The position numbers were made by a program, and so were the translations under genes. Shown here piece by piece: positions 45,573 to 54,553 of a DNA stretch of 64,000 nucleotides (position 1 is the stretch's first letter; each line of letters begins with the position of its first letter). The notes below the pieces were generated by a model, which had not been told where the DNA came from, made no database searches, and worked only from the letters and a program-made list of their open reading frames with translations. Source of the DNA: Nocardia jejuensis NBRC 103114 (lineage in GTDB: Bacteria > Actinomycetota > Actinomycetes > Mycobacteriales > Mycobacteriaceae); assembly GCF_001613145.1 (NCBI RefSeq), contig NZ_BDBU01000013.1, forward strand, positions 62,001 to 126,000, read 5' to 3'.

Positions 45573-46588
45573 TCGGAACGATTCGCCGGGCTCTCGCCAG
45601 CGCCTGGTCCAACCACTATCTGCGGCTCGGGGTCCTGGCCTCGGGCGCCGTGGTGCTGCTGCTGATCGGCTCGACGGCAATCAAGCAGGCCCGCCTGGGC
45701 GACAAGACCATTCACGCCGAATTCGCGCAGGCCGCCGGTCTGCGCCCCGGTGCCACGGTCGACGTGTCCGGTATCGAGGTCGGCCAGGTCAGCGCCGTGA
45801 AGCTGGACAACGGCAAGGTCCTGGTGGACATGAAGGTCCGCGACGATCTGCGGCTGGGCGCCGATGCGCAGGCCGGGATCAAGCTCTCCACCATCCTGGG
45901 CAGACTGCACATCGACCTGACACCGGGAAGCGGAAACAGCCTGCCCGGCAATCGGATTCGGATCGATCGCACCTCGGTGCCGTACAACCTCGGCAAGGTC
46001 GTGCAGGATCCGCAGTACAAGAACCAGTTCGAGCGCATCGAAGGCATCGACCCGAAGAAGCTGCGCCAGGCACTCGATACGGTCAACCAGCAGATGGGCG
46101 ACTCGCCCCAGCTGGCGGTGCAGGCACTGGACAGCATCGGCTCGCTGGCCAAGGTGATCAACGACCGGCGCGACTCGGTGGACAGCCTGCTCAAAGGCCT
46201 GGACGTGGTCTCCCAGCTGGCCTCGGACAATCAGAACAGCGTGCTGCTGCTACTGACGCAGGGACAGCGGGTCGGCACCGCGGTGCACAAGCGCCAGGAA
46301 CTGCTGCGCTCGCTGCTGGACAATGTCGCGTCGCTGTCCAAGACGCTGCAGGACATGGGTCTGGAGAACAACAACCAGATCGGCCCGCTCATCGAGAACC
46401 TGAACACCATGTCCCAGGGGCTGGAGAAGAATCGGGACAATCTCGATCGGCTCTACCAGATCATGCCGGTCACCCTGCGCCAGTTCAACAATGTGCTCGG
46501 CGACGGACCGTACGGAAACGTCTACGCACCGTGGTTGTTCCCGGACAACTGGCTGTGCTTCGCGCAGGTCACCCAGGGGTGCAAGTGA
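45569..46588 (+). CDS. Mce family protein MceC
   Basis: This 339-residue protein has an N-terminal membrane helix (LRLGVLASGAVVLLLIGSTA), the MCE domain (GLRPGATVDVSGIEVGQVSA, STILGRLHIDLTPGSGN) and long helices. It ends with the cysteine pair NWLCFAQVTQGC. Start ATG 45569 overlaps the mceB stop as ATGA. Confidence 0.92.
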   Translation: MIGTIRRALASAWSNHYLRLGVLASGAVVLLLIGSTAIKQARLGDKTIHAEFAQAAGLRPGATVDVSGIEVGQVSAVKLDNGKVLVDMKVRDDLRLGADAQAGIKLSTILGRLHIDLTPGSGNSLPGNRIRIDRTSVPYNLGKVVQDPQYKNQFERIEGIDPKKLRQALDTVNQQMGDSPQLAVQALDSIGSLAKVINDRRDSVDSLLKGLDVVSQLASDNQNSVLLLLTQGQRVGTAVHKRQELLRSLLDNVASLSKTLQDMGLENNNQIGPLIENLNTMSQGLEKNRDNLDRLYQIMPVTLRQFNNVLGDGPYGNVYAPWLFPDNWLCFAQVTQGCK

Positions 46589-47694
46589 TGAAGAACCGAA
46601 TCATGGGCAAGGTGGCCGTCGTATGCCTCTCGGCGGTACTGGCCTCGGGCTGCTCGCTGCTGCCCGACAGCCTCACCGGGCTGGCGGATCAGTATCTGGG
46701 CCAACGGATGCGGGTCAGCGCGGACTTCGAGAGCGTCGCGGGCCTGTACGCCGGCAACGAAGTCGCGGTGCTCGGCGTCCCGGTGGGCACGGTCGAATCC
46801 GTCACTCCCCGTGGCAGTTACGTGGAGGTGGTGATGAGCATCGACGCCACGGTCAAGGTGCCCGCCGACGCCATCGCCGCCCTGGTCAACCCGCAGCTGA
46901 TCACCAATCGCCACGTGGAGCTGACTCCCGCCTACACGGGGGACGGCCCCACCCTCGCACCCGATGCGCATATTCCGTTGCCGCGCACCAGGGTTCCGGT
47001 CGAACTCGATCGGATCCTGGCCAACTTCGACCAACTCGGCGCGGCGCTGAAAGGCGACAACGACACCGGTCCGATGGCCAGCCGGGTGCTCTTCCCCCTA
47101 CTGGACGGCAACGGCGATCGCCTGCGCCAGACCCTGGACGCGCTGTCCTCGGCCTTCGAGGTGACCCTGGCGAACAAGGACCAGATCGCCAACACCATCG
47201 TCAAACTGAACGACATCACCCAGATCATCGCCTCCAACGATGCGACGGTGCGCGACTTCAGCGGCACGCTCACCCAGCTGGTGGATCTGATGGGACAGCA
47301 GGCCCCCGGCCTGCAGGCGGTCTTGACCCAGCTCAACGACTTCCTGAACAATACCGCCGCACTGGTGGGCGACAACCGGGACCAGTTGTCCGGGGCGCTT
47401 TCCCGGTTCGTCGACATCACCGCGCAGATGCGCGCCAATGCGCGGTCCCTGACCGAGATCGTCGATGTGGGACCGCTGCTGTTCCAGAACATCTCGAACG
47501 CCACCAGTCGCGAGCATCAGGCGCTGCGCCTGCACGGGCTGCTGGACAAGTCCGTGCTCGACGGGGAAACCCTGTCCCTGTTCTGCGACCGGATCCAGTT
47601 GCGCTCGGACGGCTGCCGCACCGGCAGGATCGCCGACTTCGGACCCGACTTCGGGCTCACCGCCGCCCTGCTGGGCATCACGGAGATGAAATGA
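46588..47694 (+). CDS. Mce family lipoprotein MceD
   Basis: This 368-residue protein begins with a lipoprotein signal ending in VLASGC, so this member is lipid-anchored. The MCE domain (GLYAGNEVAVLGVPVGTVES, LVNPQLITNRHVELTPAY) and helical domain follow. The ATG shares one base with the mceC stop (TGATG). In M. tuberculosis mce operons the lipoprotein is usually MceE, so having lipobox-like sequences in both D and E is worth noting. Confidence 0.9.
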   Translation: MKNRIMGKVAVVCLSAVLASGCSLLPDSLTGLADQYLGQRMRVSADFESVAGLYAGNEVAVLGVPVGTVESVTPRGSYVEVVMSIDATVKVPADAIAALVNPQLITNRHVELTPAYTGDGPTLAPDAHIPLPRTRVPVELDRILANFDQLGAALKGDNDTGPMASRVLFPLLDGNGDRLRQTLDALSSAFEVTLANKDQIANTIVKLNDITQIIASNDATVRDFSGTLTQLVDLMGQQAPGLQAVLTQLNDFLNNTAALVGDNRDQLSGALSRFVDITAQMRANARSLTEIVDVGPLLFQNISNATSREHQALRLHGLLDKSVLDGETLSLFCDRIQLRSDGCRTGRIADFGPDFGLTAALLGITEMK

Positions 47695-48815
47695 ACAGAC
47701 GCGCGAAAACCGCTGCGGCGGTGCTGTTCACCGCCGCCACCCTGGCCGGGACCACCGGCTGCGCGGTCACCCTCGACAGCGTTCCGCTGCCCAAACCCGG
47801 AATCGACGGACCGGGCTACACCATTCACGCGGCGTTCCGGGACGCGCTCAATCTCCCCGACCACGCGCACGTGAAGATCGGCGGCACCGATATCGGCGTC
47901 GTCACCGATATCAGCAGCACCAACTTCATCGCCGACGTGACGATGCTGATCCGGCAGGACATCGCGCTGCCCAGCGGCACCACGGTCGAACTGCGCCAGG
48001 CGACCCCGCTCGGTGACATGTTCGTGGCCCTGACCCTGCCCACGACGCAGGACGGCGGGGCACCGCTGCGCGACGGCGATTCCATCGGCACCGATCACAC
48101 CGGCACCGGGGCGTCGGTCGAGCAACTGATGATGTCGGTGTCCATGCTGATCAACGGCGGCGGCATCAATCAGGCCGCGCGCATCACCAGCGAGATGAAC
48201 TCCATGTTCGCCGGTCGCGGACCGCAATTGGCGCATCTGATCACCGAGATGACCGCCTCCATCGACGCACTGAACAAGCGCACCGGCGACCTGGACGGCG
48301 TGCTCTCGGGCCTGAACGTTCTGACCGGCGAACTCGCCCACCGCAAAGCCGAACTCGGCCAGGCCGCCGATACCTTCCCCGGCCTGATCGGGTTGTTCAC
48401 CGAGAACAACCAGCGCATCGTGGATCTGCTGACGAAGGTGTCCACCACCATGGCCGCCCTGCACGACTTCAGCGACACCACCGGTGACGACTTCGTGAGC
48501 CTGTTCACCAGCATTCAGCAGCTCATGTCCGGCTTCGCGCAATCGACCGACCTGACACCGGCGCTGGACGGGCTGCATCAGCTCTACCCCTCGCTCATGG
48601 ACAGCCTGCGTGGACCGACCCTCGCGGTCGCGGCGACGGTCTCGTATCTGAGCATCGGCGCGCTGAGCGATGCCAGCGGCAGCCGCTGGCCCGAACTGAA
48701 CGACGTGCCCGCGTTCATCGGCAGTTTCACCCAGGTGCTGGAGAAGGTGTTCGGACGTCTCGACAGCCTCCCGCAGGCGGTTCCCGCCCCGGCGCCCGAG
48801 GAGGGCGGACGATGA
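47691..48815 (+). CDS. Mce family lipoprotein MceE
   Basis: This 374-residue protein has a signal ending LAGTTGC, a somewhat degenerate lipobox, followed by the MCE domain (NLPDHAHVKIGGTDIGVVTD, VELRQATPLGDMFVALTL) and helical repeats. It corresponds to LprK-type MceE proteins. It overlaps mceD by four bases and the next gene by four bases. Confidence 0.92.
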   Translation: MNRRAKTAAAVLFTAATLAGTTGCAVTLDSVPLPKPGIDGPGYTIHAAFRDALNLPDHAHVKIGGTDIGVVTDISSTNFIADVTMLIRQDIALPSGTTVELRQATPLGDMFVALTLPTTQDGGAPLRDGDSIGTDHTGTGASVEQLMMSVSMLINGGGINQAARITSEMNSMFAGRGPQLAHLITEMTASIDALNKRTGDLDGVLSGLNVLTGELAHRKAELGQAADTFPGLIGLFTENNQRIVDLLTKVSTTMAALHDFSDTTGDDFVSLFTSIQQLMSGFAQSTDLTPALDGLHQLYPSLMDSLRGPTLAVAATVSYLSIGALSDASGSRWPELNDVPAFIGSFTQVLEKVFGRLDSLPQAVPAPAPEEGGR

Positions 48816-49993
48816 ATCCTCCACTGTGGCAATGGGTTCTGCGCAATCGCATCGGGATCGCCAACCTGGGGCTGATCGTGGTCCTGCTGATCGGCTGCGG
48901 ATACATCGGCACGAGCGTGCTGCGGTTCGACCCGATTCCGCACACCTATCGGGTGACGGTCATGCTGGCCACCTCCGGTGGGCTGCTGGCCGGGAACGAC
49001 GTCACGTATCGCGGTTCGAGGGTGGGCCGCGTCCAGGAGGTCCGGGTCGCCGGAGACGGAGTGGCCGCCGTCGCCGAGATCGACGATTCGGCCCGAATCC
49101 CCTCGGACGGAACCGTCGCGGTCGGCCGGCTCTCCGCCGCGGGCGAGCAATACCTCGACTTCCGCCCCGAATCCGACACCGGCCCTTACCTTTCGGACGG
49201 CGCGCTGGTCGAGCGCGCCCGCACCGCCACCCCCGTGCAGGTCCAGTCGGTGCTGTCGAACCTCAGCGACTTCATCGGCGGCATGAACTCCGACCGGCTC
49301 ACCGTGATCGTCGACGAGCTGGACAAGGCGCTCGCGGGCGGACCGGATCGCCTGCGCAACATGGTGTCCGGCATCAGCCGGGCGATGTCCGGGCTGACCG
49401 ACCTGCTCCCCCAGACGAAGCAGCTGCTCGAGAACCTCAGCGTGATCGGCGAGACCACCTCGCACGCGCAGCCGGACCTGAGCACGCTCACCGCGGCGGG
49501 CACGACCCTGTTCCAACAGCTGACCGCCGCCGACGCGGAGGTGCGCCATCTGCTCTCCTCGGCCCCGGGACAGCTCGCCACCATCGACGGATTCGTCAGT
49601 GAGACACAGGATCCCATCACGAATCTGGTGACCAACTTCGTCGCCGTCACCAAGGCCGCCAAACTGCGCGCGCCCGCGATCGCGGCCTTGTTCCCGGCGC
49701 TTCGGGTCGGCACCGAGGCGCTCGGCATTCCCGCGCACGACGGGAGTTACCACACGCTCGTCGATCCGTGGCCGCGTCCGTGGTGTGAGTACGACACCAT
49801 CCCCGTCGTGCCGACGCAGACCCAGGCCGACACCCGTGTGCGCCTGTACAACTACTGCGTCACCGACAATCCCGCGCTGCAGGTGCGCGGGTCCGCCAAC
49901 GCCCCGCGACCCGACGTCCCGGACAACGGCGTGAGCGCCCCACCGGGCGCGAGCGGCAACGAACTGTCCCAGCCCGCCGTACCCGGTCGATAG
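48812..49993 (+). CDS. Mce family protein MceF
   Basis: This 393-residue protein has an N-terminal anchor (IGIANLGLIVVLLIGCGYIG), the MCE domain (GLLAGNDVTYRGSRVGRVQE, GRLSAAGEQYLDFRPESD), a helical domain and a proline- and asparagine-rich end. It is the sixth and last Mce ring protein of the operon. The start overlaps mceE by ATGA. Confidence 0.92.
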   Translation: MNPPLWQWVLRNRIGIANLGLIVVLLIGCGYIGTSVLRFDPIPHTYRVTVMLATSGGLLAGNDVTYRGSRVGRVQEVRVAGDGVAAVAEIDDSARIPSDGTVAVGRLSAAGEQYLDFRPESDTGPYLSDGALVERARTATPVQVQSVLSNLSDFIGGMNSDRLTVIVDELDKALAGGPDRLRNMVSGISRAMSGLTDLLPQTKQLLENLSVIGETTSHAQPDLSTLTAAGTTLFQQLTAADAEVRHLLSSAPGQLATIDGFVSETQDPITNLVTNFVAVTKAAKLRAPAIAALFPALRVGTEALGIPAHDGSYHTLVDPWPRPWCEYDTIPVVPTQTQADTRVRLYNYCVTDNPALQVRGSANAPRPDVPDNGVSAPPGASGNELSQPAVPGR

Positions 49994-50003
49994 GAGAATC
50001 ATC

Positions 50004-50708
50004 ATGAGCGACAAAGAACTCGAAGACCAGAACGGCAGCAGGACCGAGGGTCCCGCCGAGTCCGGCGACACCGTCACCGACGATGCGCCCGAGACGGTCA
50101 CCACCGCCGTGGCACTGGACAAGGAATCGGCGACCGAAGACTCGGAAGAGGTTGCCCCGGAACCGAAATCGCGCCTGCGGACGCTGTCGATACCGCCGTT
50201 GGGCCGGACCGGCCGGATCATCGCCGCCGTCGCCGCCGGCGTCGCGGTGGCCGCCTCCCTGGCCTCGAGCGTGTACTTCTACCGAACCAGCGAGCACGAC
50301 AAGAACATTCTCGCCGCCCAGGCCGACGCACGCGAGGCCGCCTGCAAGTACGCACCCGTGCTCGTCACCTACGACGCGAAGAACCTCGACGCCTATTTCA
50401 GCGCCGTCCTGGAGGGCGCGACGGGCGATTGGCGCACCCAATTCGATTCCACCAGCAAGGATTTGCGCGATGTCCTGACTCAGGGGCAGGTGGTGGCCAA
50501 AGCGAACGACGTGCAGTGCGCGATCCGCAGCGGTGACGAGGACTCCGCCGAGGCCATCGTGGTCATCGGACAGACCATCACGAGCCTGGGCACCCAGGGC
50601 AAACCCTCGCCGGGCCAGCTGTCGATGGTGATGCGGTTGCAGCGTTCGGGCGATCGCTGGCTGGTGAACAAACTCAACTCTCCGCTGGTCCAGCCGCCAC
50701 AGTCGTGA
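50004..50708 (+). CDS. Mce-associated membrane protein (Mas/MAM)
   Basis: This 234-residue protein has an acidic N-terminus of about 60 residues, one membrane helix (IIAAVAAGVAVAASLASSVY) and an outside domain with the NTF2-like strand pattern of Mce-associated proteins. Two cysteines (ACKYAPV and QCAIRS) may pair. Such proteins follow mce genes in mycobacteria and stabilise the transporter. It begins 10 bases after mceF. Confidence 0.88.
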   Translation: MSDKELEDQNGSRTEGPAESGDTVTDDAPETVTTAVALDKESATEDSEEVAPEPKSRLRTLSIPPLGRTGRIIAAVAAGVAVAASLASSVYFYRTSEHDKNILAAQADAREAACKYAPVLVTYDAKNLDAYFSAVLEGATGDWRTQFDSTSKDLRDVLTQGQVVAKANDVQCAIRSGDEDSAEAIVVIGQTITSLGTQGKPSPGQLSMVMRLQRSGDRWLVNKLNSPLVQPPQS

Positions 50709-50727
50709 CGCGAGGATCCAGGTCATC

Positions 50728-51939
50728 ATGACGACGGAACCCCGGGCCACGCGACGCCGCCCGAAGAACCGCCGGGCCATGATCGCCGCCACGTCCGCCG
50801 AGGCCTTCAGCACTCTCGGATACCACGGCGTCAGCATGGAGGAGATCGCCTCCCAGCTCGACATCAGTTCCGCCGCCCTCTATCGCCACTATGCGAGCAA
50901 GTACGCGCTCTTCCGGGAAGAGACGCTGCGTCTGAGCTCGGTGTGCGCGCGGGTGGTGGAACTGTCCGTCGAGGATCAGCGGCGTCCGGCCGCCGAGCGC
51001 GCACAGCTGATCGCCGACGCGTTCATCGGCGCCTCGATCGTCCACCGGCGCAGCGCGGCCCTGCTGCGCTGGCAGGGCCGCTACCTCCGCGAGGAGGATC
51101 GCCTGCTCCTCGGAGCGGACCTGGCGGTCGTGGACCACACCGGGCGGGCACTGCTCACCGAGCTGCGGCCCGACCTGACCGAATCCACCACCGTCGTGCT
51201 CTCGCAAGCGCTCTTCAGCATCATCAGCAGCATCGGCGACCACCACGTCCCGCTCCCGGCGAAAACGCTGCGACTCCGATTGACCTCGGCGTGTCTGGCC
51301 GTGACCCGGTGCACCCCACCGGCGGCCGCGCAGATCGAGGACGCGGCGCCACCTCGAGCGGGCGAGGTATCGATCTTCACCCCGGACCTGTTGCTGCACA
51401 GATCGATCGAGCTCTTCCACGAACGCGGCTACCCCAATGTGAGCATGGAGGACATCGCCGAGGCCGCCGGCCTGCCCGCCCCCTCCGCCGTCTACCGCTA
51501 CTACCGCGGTAAGAGCGACATCCTCACCGCGGCGTTCCGCCGCGCGGCCAAACGGGTCTCCGATGCCATCGGCCCCGTGGTGGCCGGATCCGGCAGCCCG
51601 GAACAAGCCCTGGACATCCTGATAGAGCTGTACGTGGAGGGCTCCTTCGCCGAACGCGAACTGACCTTCGTCTACTACGCCGAGATCGGCAATGTCGAGC
51701 CCGGTGAACGAGCGCTACTGCGAAACATTCAGCGCCTCAACGTCGAGGAGTGGGCCAAGCTCCTGATCGCCGCAAGGCCGAGGCTCTCCCCCGCCGAAGC
51801 ACGTCTGCTGGTGCACACCGCGCTCGCCCTGGTCGTCGATCTGGGTCGCCGATTCGGCTCCCGACACCCCGACTGCTCACCCACCCATGTCGCCTACCTG
51901 ATGCGCACGGTCCTGTTCCACCAGCCGCGAACGACGTAG
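50728..51939 (+). CDS. Regulator with two tandem TetR domains
   Basis: This 403-residue protein contains two complete TetR DNA-binding domains. The first lies at about residues 12-60 (VSMEEIASQLDISSAALYRH, YASKYALFREE) and the second at about 225-272 (VSMEDIAEAAGLPAPSAVYR, YYRGKSDILTAAF). Each is followed by a helical ligand-type domain. It looks like an internal fusion of two TetR proteins, roughly twice the usual 200 residues. It starts 19 bases after the Mce-associated gene and is probably its co-transcribed regulator. One polypeptide could read a double operator alone. Confidence 0.87.
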   Translation: MTTEPRATRRRPKNRRAMIAATSAEAFSTLGYHGVSMEEIASQLDISSAALYRHYASKYALFREETLRLSSVCARVVELSVEDQRRPAAERAQLIADAFIGASIVHRRSAALLRWQGRYLREEDRLLLGADLAVVDHTGRALLTELRPDLTESTTVVLSQALFSIISSIGDHHVPLPAKTLRLRLTSACLAVTRCTPPAAAQIEDAAPPRAGEVSIFTPDLLLHRSIELFHERGYPNVSMEDIAEAAGLPAPSAVYRYYRGKSDILTAAFRRAAKRVSDAIGPVVAGSGSPEQALDILIELYVEGSFAERELTFVYYAEIGNVEPGERALLRNIQRLNVEEWAKLLIAARPRLSPAEARLLVHTALALVVDLGRRFGSRHPDCSPTHVAYLMRTVLFHQPRTT

Positions 51940-52111
51940 GACGGCACCCGCGATTTCCCGTGCCCGAATCGAGGTTTCCCGCGACTTCCGGCGGGGAACA
52001 TCTCGACAGATCGGTCATATCGATTCCCTATCACAGCACGACACACGACAGTTCGCCGGAGGAGAAGCTCGCGGCGTGGTCGTGACGGGTCCTTCAGGGA
52101 AGGGATACGCG

Positions 52112-52273
52112 GTGAACGAGCAACGCAGCAGCGCGAACCTGCACCAGCTACTCGCGCAGGTCCTGGCCCGCTACGGCAGTATCGACGCGTTCTGCGCGCA
52201 GCTCTACTGCCGACTGGACTACCCCACCACCGAGCTCCCGGTCGTGACCGGGCCTGTCGAGGCGGTCGGCTGA
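52112..52273 (+). CDS. Hypothetical 53-residue protein
   Basis: GTG 52112 follows AAGGG. The product (NEQRSSANLHQLLAQVLARY, DAFCAQLYCRLDYPTTELPV) is predicted helical with a compact, soluble character. Codon use matches the neighbours, which favours a real gene. Family and function not recognised. Confidence 0.55.
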   Translation: MNEQRSSANLHQLLAQVLARYGSIDAFCAQLYCRLDYPTTELPVVTGPVEAVG

Positions 52274-52522
52274 TCGGACGGCAGCACGCGACCCTGCCGC
52301 GTTCGCCACCGTCGGTCACAGTCGGAAAACTGTTCGCTGAAAATTAGCGACAATGGTATTCATGCTGCTTAAGCTCGGTAGCTGTCGGCACGTCACAGCG
52401 GGCTGGGACAACAAGCCGATACGAGCCTCGCGATACGGCGATCCCGGAGCCGCAGCGCGAGGCTCGTCCAGTGCCGAGCTGGTCGCGCACCCACGACACG
52501 CTCGCGCACCGCGGGGAGCCGG

Positions 52523-52672
52523 TTACTGGATCAGCAGCATCAGCACACTGGCGGCAGCGACGAGCGCCACCCACACCAGCCAGATCAGCTGCGCGGACCG
52601 TCCATCGCCGTAACAGGGCGCGACGAAGTCCGGGGCGCGACCGCCGCGCCGGCGGAATTGCGTGGTCGACAT
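52523..52672 (-). CDS. Hypothetical 49-residue single-helix membrane protein
   Basis: ATG 52672 has GGAAGG seven bases upstream. A basic soluble N-terminus (TQFRRRGGRAPDFVAPCYGD) leads to one C-terminal membrane helix (QLIWLVWVALVAAASVLMLL). It is too short for most gene finders. No family recognised. Confidence 0.55.
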   Translation of the reverse strand: MSTTQFRRRGGRAPDFVAPCYGDGRSAQLIWLVWVALVAAASVLMLLIQ

Positions 52673-53017
52673 GAGCATTCCTTCCGCTGTACACACCTTG
52701 CCTCGATCGCGATCGCTATACCCCGATACTCGTGCGGCACAACAACTCTGCCCCGATCGGCGACTGTGATCCGGCTAACCACCTCGGATTCGGCAATCAT
52801 CTCGCTAATGTTCGCCTCGAGCCGGAGGCGCCGTCGCACACCTGTGAAGCACCCATATCAATTCGATGTCCAATGCCCGAATTTGACCGGCGGCTCGCAT
52901 AAGATGTTCGACAGTGCGGCGTAAAGCCGCCGCCTGAAGCGTTTTTCGCGGTTCGATTGCGATACGAGGGCGTGATTCGCAGCAGGTTCGCCGATTCCAC
53001 GGATCGGAGATGCGCAC
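52673..53017. other. Intergenic region, no gene seen
   Basis: These 345 bases are moderately AT-rich and lie between divergent small membrane protein genes. Open frames on both strands lack codon bias and ribosome sites. Promoters for both are expected here; none is certain. Confidence 0.45.
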
Positions 53018-53269
53018 ATGGGACAGGTCGGGAGCGGGCCGTTTTCCCGCGAAATTCTGATAACTGCTGGATTGCTATTGCTGTTTCCGGTATTCAGCAC
53101 CGCCGGGCCCCTGGCCGCAGTGCTGTGGATCCGGCATCAGGGAGGTAGTGGCGACGGCGTGGTGACGGCGGTCCTGGCGGGAGCGCTGTCGATGTCGGCG
53201 GTGCTGCTCGCGGCGGCACTGGTGTCGTTCGTCGCCGCATGGCGCGCACCGGCACCCGCGCCCACGTAG
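53018..53269 (+). CDS. Hypothetical two-helix membrane protein
   Basis: This 83-residue protein has two membrane helices (ILITAGLLLLFPVFSTAGPL and VTAVLAGALSMSAVLLAAAL) and a short proline-rich end. GC-biased codons support coding. No family recognised. Confidence 0.6.
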   Translation: MGQVGSGPFSREILITAGLLLLFPVFSTAGPLAAVLWIRHQGGSGDGVVTAVLAGALSMSAVLLAAALVSFVAAWRAPAPAPT

Positions 53270-53447
53270 CAACCGCTTTCCTTGCTTCCTCGAACCGACA
53301 CCGGCACCTCGACCGGGTGGATACATCTGCCCGGTTTGACCGGATGCGATCCGGGTATCGCGTTCGCGCGTCCGGCACCGGGTGGGCACGACCCACCGAC
53401 GAGGAGCCGGGCCCCACCCCGCCGGCACGAGGCAAGGAGCTCTCCCG

Positions 53448-53750
53448 ATGCTCAGGAGCACCAATTTCTTGATCGCCGCGCTGCGCGGCGCCTTCGCCCG
53501 CGACGAACGCACCGCGGGATCGGCCATCGACGTCGATATCCGCGGCGCCGTCGTCGTGCTCGAGGGATGGGTATCGACCGACCAGCAACGGCGTCGAGCC
53601 GAGAGCATCGTGCACGAATCACTACCCGCGCTGCGGGTTCGCAACGAGATCCAGGTGCTGCCTCCCGCGGCGCACACCGTGCCGGCCGAGGTACACGCGA
53701 CGAAAATCGACCCGGCGCTGATCTCGACGGCAGGCGCTCACCGCGACTGA
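53448..53750 (+). CDS. BON domain protein
   Basis: This 100-residue protein has one BON domain: LRGAFARDERTAGSAIDVDI, GAVVVLEGWVSTDQQRRRAE and LPALRVRNEIQVLPP follow the alpha-beta-beta-alpha-beta pattern. BON domains bind membranes or peptidoglycan and are common in stress proteins such as OsmY. No signal peptide is obvious. GGAG precedes ATG 53448 at nine bases. Confidence 0.75.
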   Translation: MLRSTNFLIAALRGAFARDERTAGSAIDVDIRGAVVVLEGWVSTDQQRRRAESIVHESLPALRVRNEIQVLPPAAHTVPAEVHATKIDPALISTAGAHRD

Positions 53751-53762
53751 GCTACGCCCGGA

Positions 53763-54266
53763 TCAGTCGCCGGATTCCTCACGCTCGACCCGGTTCAGTT
53801 CGTCGACGAAATCGACCGCGGGCTGCGACGGAGCACCGGGAACCGCGGCGACGGCGTTACTGATCTGAATGTGATGGCTGCCTGCCAGCAGCACTCGGCG
53901 TGCCTTGTCGTCGGTCACCGCGCCGGCCTGCTCGACGAACGCGATGGCCGTGTTCGCGATATCCATCGCGCACCGCCAGAACCGCTCGGCCTCCACCGAT
54001 TCCGATGCGGTCGTCTCCACCGGCAGATCGCCCTGATCGTGCTCCTGCCGGGCCCATTCGGCGCACTCGGTGAGCTGCGCGAAATCCGCGGACAGCTGCG
54101 TGATCAGGTGATGGGCGTAGTACTCACGCCAGGTGCGGTCCTCCGGAGACGACTCCGACGGTTCCGAGGCAGCTTCCTGGGGGCCCGAGTCTTTTTCGTA
54201 CAGAACACAATTCAGGGTGCACGAGTACAGGGTGGCGAGATGTGGGTGCGCGATCACAACCTCCAT
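53763..54266 (-). CDS. Hypothetical helical protein
   Basis: This protein has 167 residues from ATG 54266, which has GAGG upstream; a GTG at 54296 would add ten residues. It is mostly helical and acidic (RTWREYYAHHLITQLSADFA, AERFWRCAMDIANTAIAFVE). No membrane segment or known domain was recognised. An 18-bp perfect palindrome lies 46 bases upstream. Confidence 0.65.
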   Translation of the reverse strand: MEVVIAHPHLATLYSCTLNCVLYEKDSGPQEAASEPSESSPEDRTWREYYAHHLITQLSADFAQLTECAEWARQEHDQGDLPVETTASESVEAERFWRCAMDIANTAIAFVEQAGAVTDDKARRVLLAGSHHIQISNAVAAVPGAPSQPAVDFVDELNRVEREESGD

Positions 54267-54311
54267 GATGAGGCCTCGCGCCGGGGGCCGGAACACGTGG
54301 AAGGCACAGGC

Positions 54312-54329
54312 CCCGCGTGATCACGCGGG
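54312..54329. promoter_or_regulatory. 18-bp perfect palindrome CCCGCGTGATCACGCGGG
   Basis: It lies between two minus-strand genes, 46 bases upstream of the first and 48 beyond the stop of the second. It may be an operator or a stem without a loop; as a perfect palindrome an operator is more likely. Confidence 0.5.
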
Positions 54330-54376
54330 AACCCGTCACGCGGTCCCGACCTGTTCGGAGTCGACCTCCGACGGAC

Positions 54377-54553
54377 TCACGCCCCCGAAGCGGGGCCCTC
54401 GGGCTGGGCCTTGCGCTGCTTGCGCTCCGCGACCTTGTACTTCACCACTGCGACCAGCGCTTTCGGGTTGCGTGCGAACGCCCCGAGCACCTTCACTCCC
54501 ATTTGGGCCTTCTGACCGAATGTCAGTTCCTGTGCCGGTTCCTGCGTCGCCAT
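54377..54553 (-). CDS. Hypothetical 58-residue basic protein
   Basis: ATG 54553 has GGAGA seven bases upstream. The product (ELTFGQKAQMGVKVLGAFAR, KALVAVVKYKVAERKQRKAQ) is a lysine-rich amphipathic helix, perhaps membrane- or nucleic-acid-binding. No family recognised, but start signal and codon bias are good. Confidence 0.6.
   Translation of the reverse strand: MATQEPAQELTFGQKAQMGVKVLGAFARNPKALVAVVKYKVAERKQRKAQPEGPASGA

Noticed and set aside
41339..49993. Cholesterol-specific Mce4 system
   Set aside because: The operon architecture alone does not identify the substrate, and no sterol catabolic genes are in the window; proximity to lcp points elsewhere.
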